64,000 bases of DNA from Selaginella moellendorffii (Eukaryota > Streptophyta > Lycopodiopsida > Selaginellales > Selaginellaceae): positions 9,833 through 73,832 of the forward strand of contig NW_003314263.1 in the NCBI RefSeq assembly GCF_000143415.4, in the 5' to 3' direction. How positions within the stretch are numbered: position 1 is the first letter of the stretch; every line of letters starts with the position of its first letter. The notes under the pieces were generated by a model. That model had not been told where the DNA came from. It saw nothing but the letters and a program-made list of their open reading frames with translations, and did not search any database. Shown piece by piece: positions 62,791 to 64,000 of the stretch. Position numbers and translations under genes: made by a program.

Positions 62791-63681
62791 ATGGCGACGA
62801 TCAAGAGCATCGAGAAGTGCGTTGCGAGGTACGAATCCCTGCCCGACAAAAAGAAGAGTGGCGCCCTCAAGCAGGGCACAGCAATGGTGAAAGAATTCGT
62901 GTTCCAAGTGGCAAACATCGAGGGCGAAGGGCTCGACACACTGGAAGAGGTCAGCGATGCCATTGACCAGTACAACCAGTCAAAGTCTTTTGCGCTCGAT
63001 GGCTTTGGCGGCGTCAGGAAGCCAAAGCTCGTGTCAACGCTCAACCTGTACAGGTGCCTGTGCTGGGTCAACGCCCAGGCCAAGGCCGACAAGGTTCCAC
63101 GCCTAGATTCCGGGAAGATTCTCCGGATCCACAAGATGCTCGGGGAGAACACCAAGGACGAGGTTGACGCGGGCGAGTTTAGGAGGGGCGAGGCGTGGAC
63201 ATTGACAACAGAGAGACGCAAACATGTTTACATGGATCCCAAGAAGATCCCGGCGGCTTTGGAGCAGCTCCTGTCAGCCACCAACAAATCCCTCGAGGAG
63301 GCATTTGCAGCAGATCCCAAGCTCAGGGTTGCAAAGCTGTTGAGCATTGGCGCCAGCTTCTTTTACAAGTTTGAGTGCATTCATCCGTTTAGGGATGGGA
63401 ATGGACGCGTGGGGAGGCTTTTGGTGCTTTACTTGCTGACCTCCATGGTTCCTTGGGGCGCAAACAATCTCTATGCGCCCCGGGGTGGGGATGAGGCTTG
63501 CAATCCCCGGGCTCCTCCCAAGTTTGTGGACAAGGCCATGTATCTTAAGTGCTTCCAGGTGATGCAACAAGGAGGCAAGAACAGAGGCGAGCAGCAGCAG
63601 CATCCGGTGGAGTTGGAGGCACTTTTGGCCGAAGGGATTCATGTTGGCTGGACAAAGTTTGCAGCCAAAGCAAATGTATAG
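62791..63681 (+). CDS. Fic-domain protein, intronless copy B
   Basis: It encodes 296 residues with the same length and start as copy A. Five amino-acid differences were found: H63Q, D75V, R92W, M211L and I219M. The Fic motif HPFRDGNGRVGR (198-209) and the VANIEG segment (40-45) are unchanged, so both copies should have the same biochemical capacity. R92W and D75V lie in the helical region before the core. The duplicated block covers at least 62595 to the window end. Divergent transcription with the minus-strand Fic gene suggests co-expression (inference). Confidence 0.92.
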   Translation: MATIKSIEKCVARYESLPDKKKSGALKQGTAMVKEFVFQVANIEGEGLDTLEEVSDAIDQYNQSKSFALDGFGGVRKPKLVSTLNLYRCLCWVNAQAKADKVPRLDSGKILRIHKMLGENTKDEVDAGEFRRGEAWTLTTERRKHVYMDPKKIPAALEQLLSATNKSLEEAFAADPKLRVAKLLSIGASFFYKFECIHPFRDGNGRVGRLLVLYLLTSMVPWGANNLYAPRGGDEACNPRAPPKFVDKAMYLKCFQVMQQGGKNRGEQQQHPVELEALLAEGIHVGWTKFAAKANV

Positions 63682-64000
63682 TGTTAAAGTAGTAAAAGTA
63701 TATATGAATGCATTGCTCAGCGCTCGAATAAGAGAAAGAATATGCCTCTGTTTACGTTAAGAATAACCACAAGAATATGCCCTTTAATCGATTTAAACTT
63801 TTGGCACGAAGATTGTAAGGGGTAGGGTTCTATCCGCATGGTATGGATCGGAGCAGCTGATTGAGGTGCCACGCGAGGGGCATGCGAAATCGCCCGTGCG
63901 AGCCTCCTGATGGATTCCTGTGGACGAAGAACTTTTTGTTCTTGCAAGTGTTGTTACTATGTTCTTGTCTGCCCAAATGCATGTCGTTACTTTGTTCTTG
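63682..64000 (+). pseudogene. 3' flank of Fic copy B and decayed dehydrogenase fragment
   Basis: It parallels 51889-52240, with a small indel near 63713-63735. The dehydrogenase exon-1 similarity (GATTGAGGTGCCACGCGAGG, CTGATGGATTC, GTGGACGAAGAAC) runs to the window edge. Confidence 0.7.

Overview
The window looks like nuclear DNA of a land plant, most likely a lycophyte such as Selaginella. This is inference. The evidence is the gene set (PHT1 phosphate transporter, NPF transporter, germin-like protein, plastid-type rhomboid, SF3B1 of plant type), very short introns of about 50-75 nt with GT-AG borders, dense Ty3/gypsy elements, and one run of Ns typical of a draft assembly. No bacterial operons, rRNA, complete tRNA or CRISPR array were seen.

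Layout. 1-5.5 kb: two degenerate Ty3/gypsy pol remnants and AT-rich DNA. 5.5-12.2 kb: a HAD-phosphatase remnant, an intact single-exon SF3B1 gene (minus strand), and an F-box-like remnant joined to a decayed copy of the SF3B1 5' end. 12.2-20.4 kb: AT-rich DNA with one orphan secreted-type ORF and a four-exon NPF transporter gene. 20.4-33.4 kb: a complete LTR element with a 5-bp target duplication and little or no coding capacity, carrying an intact chromodomain-containing Ty3/gypsy element nested in the opposite orientation. 33.9-49.1 kb: a gene-dense stretch with PHT1 (-), a small cysteine-rich secreted protein (-), a rhomboid (-), a His-rich repeat membrane protein (-), a Tim21/Coa1-like protein (-) divergent from an SbmA-like ABC transporter (+), a germin-like protein (-), a D-2-hydroxyacid dehydrogenase (-), and a secreted GNA-type lectin (+).

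49.2-64 kb: a mosaic of decayed duplicates of neighbouring genes (dehydrogenase, lectin, TPR-SET protein), with a damaged alpha/beta hydrolase and a RING fragment. Inside it sits a cluster of Fic-domain (AMP-transferase-type) genes: two nearly identical intronless copies, one intron-containing minus-strand copy that starts back-to-back with the second intronless copy, and two antisense decayed fragments. This cluster and the apparently self-priming nested retrotransposon are the most notable contents.

Exon borders were found by reading splice signals by eye and checking reading phase across exons. For the NPF, rhomboid, ABC, germin-like, dehydrogenase, Tim21-like and small cysteine-rich genes the exon lengths add up to whole codons. 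Similarity statements rest on recognition, not database searches.
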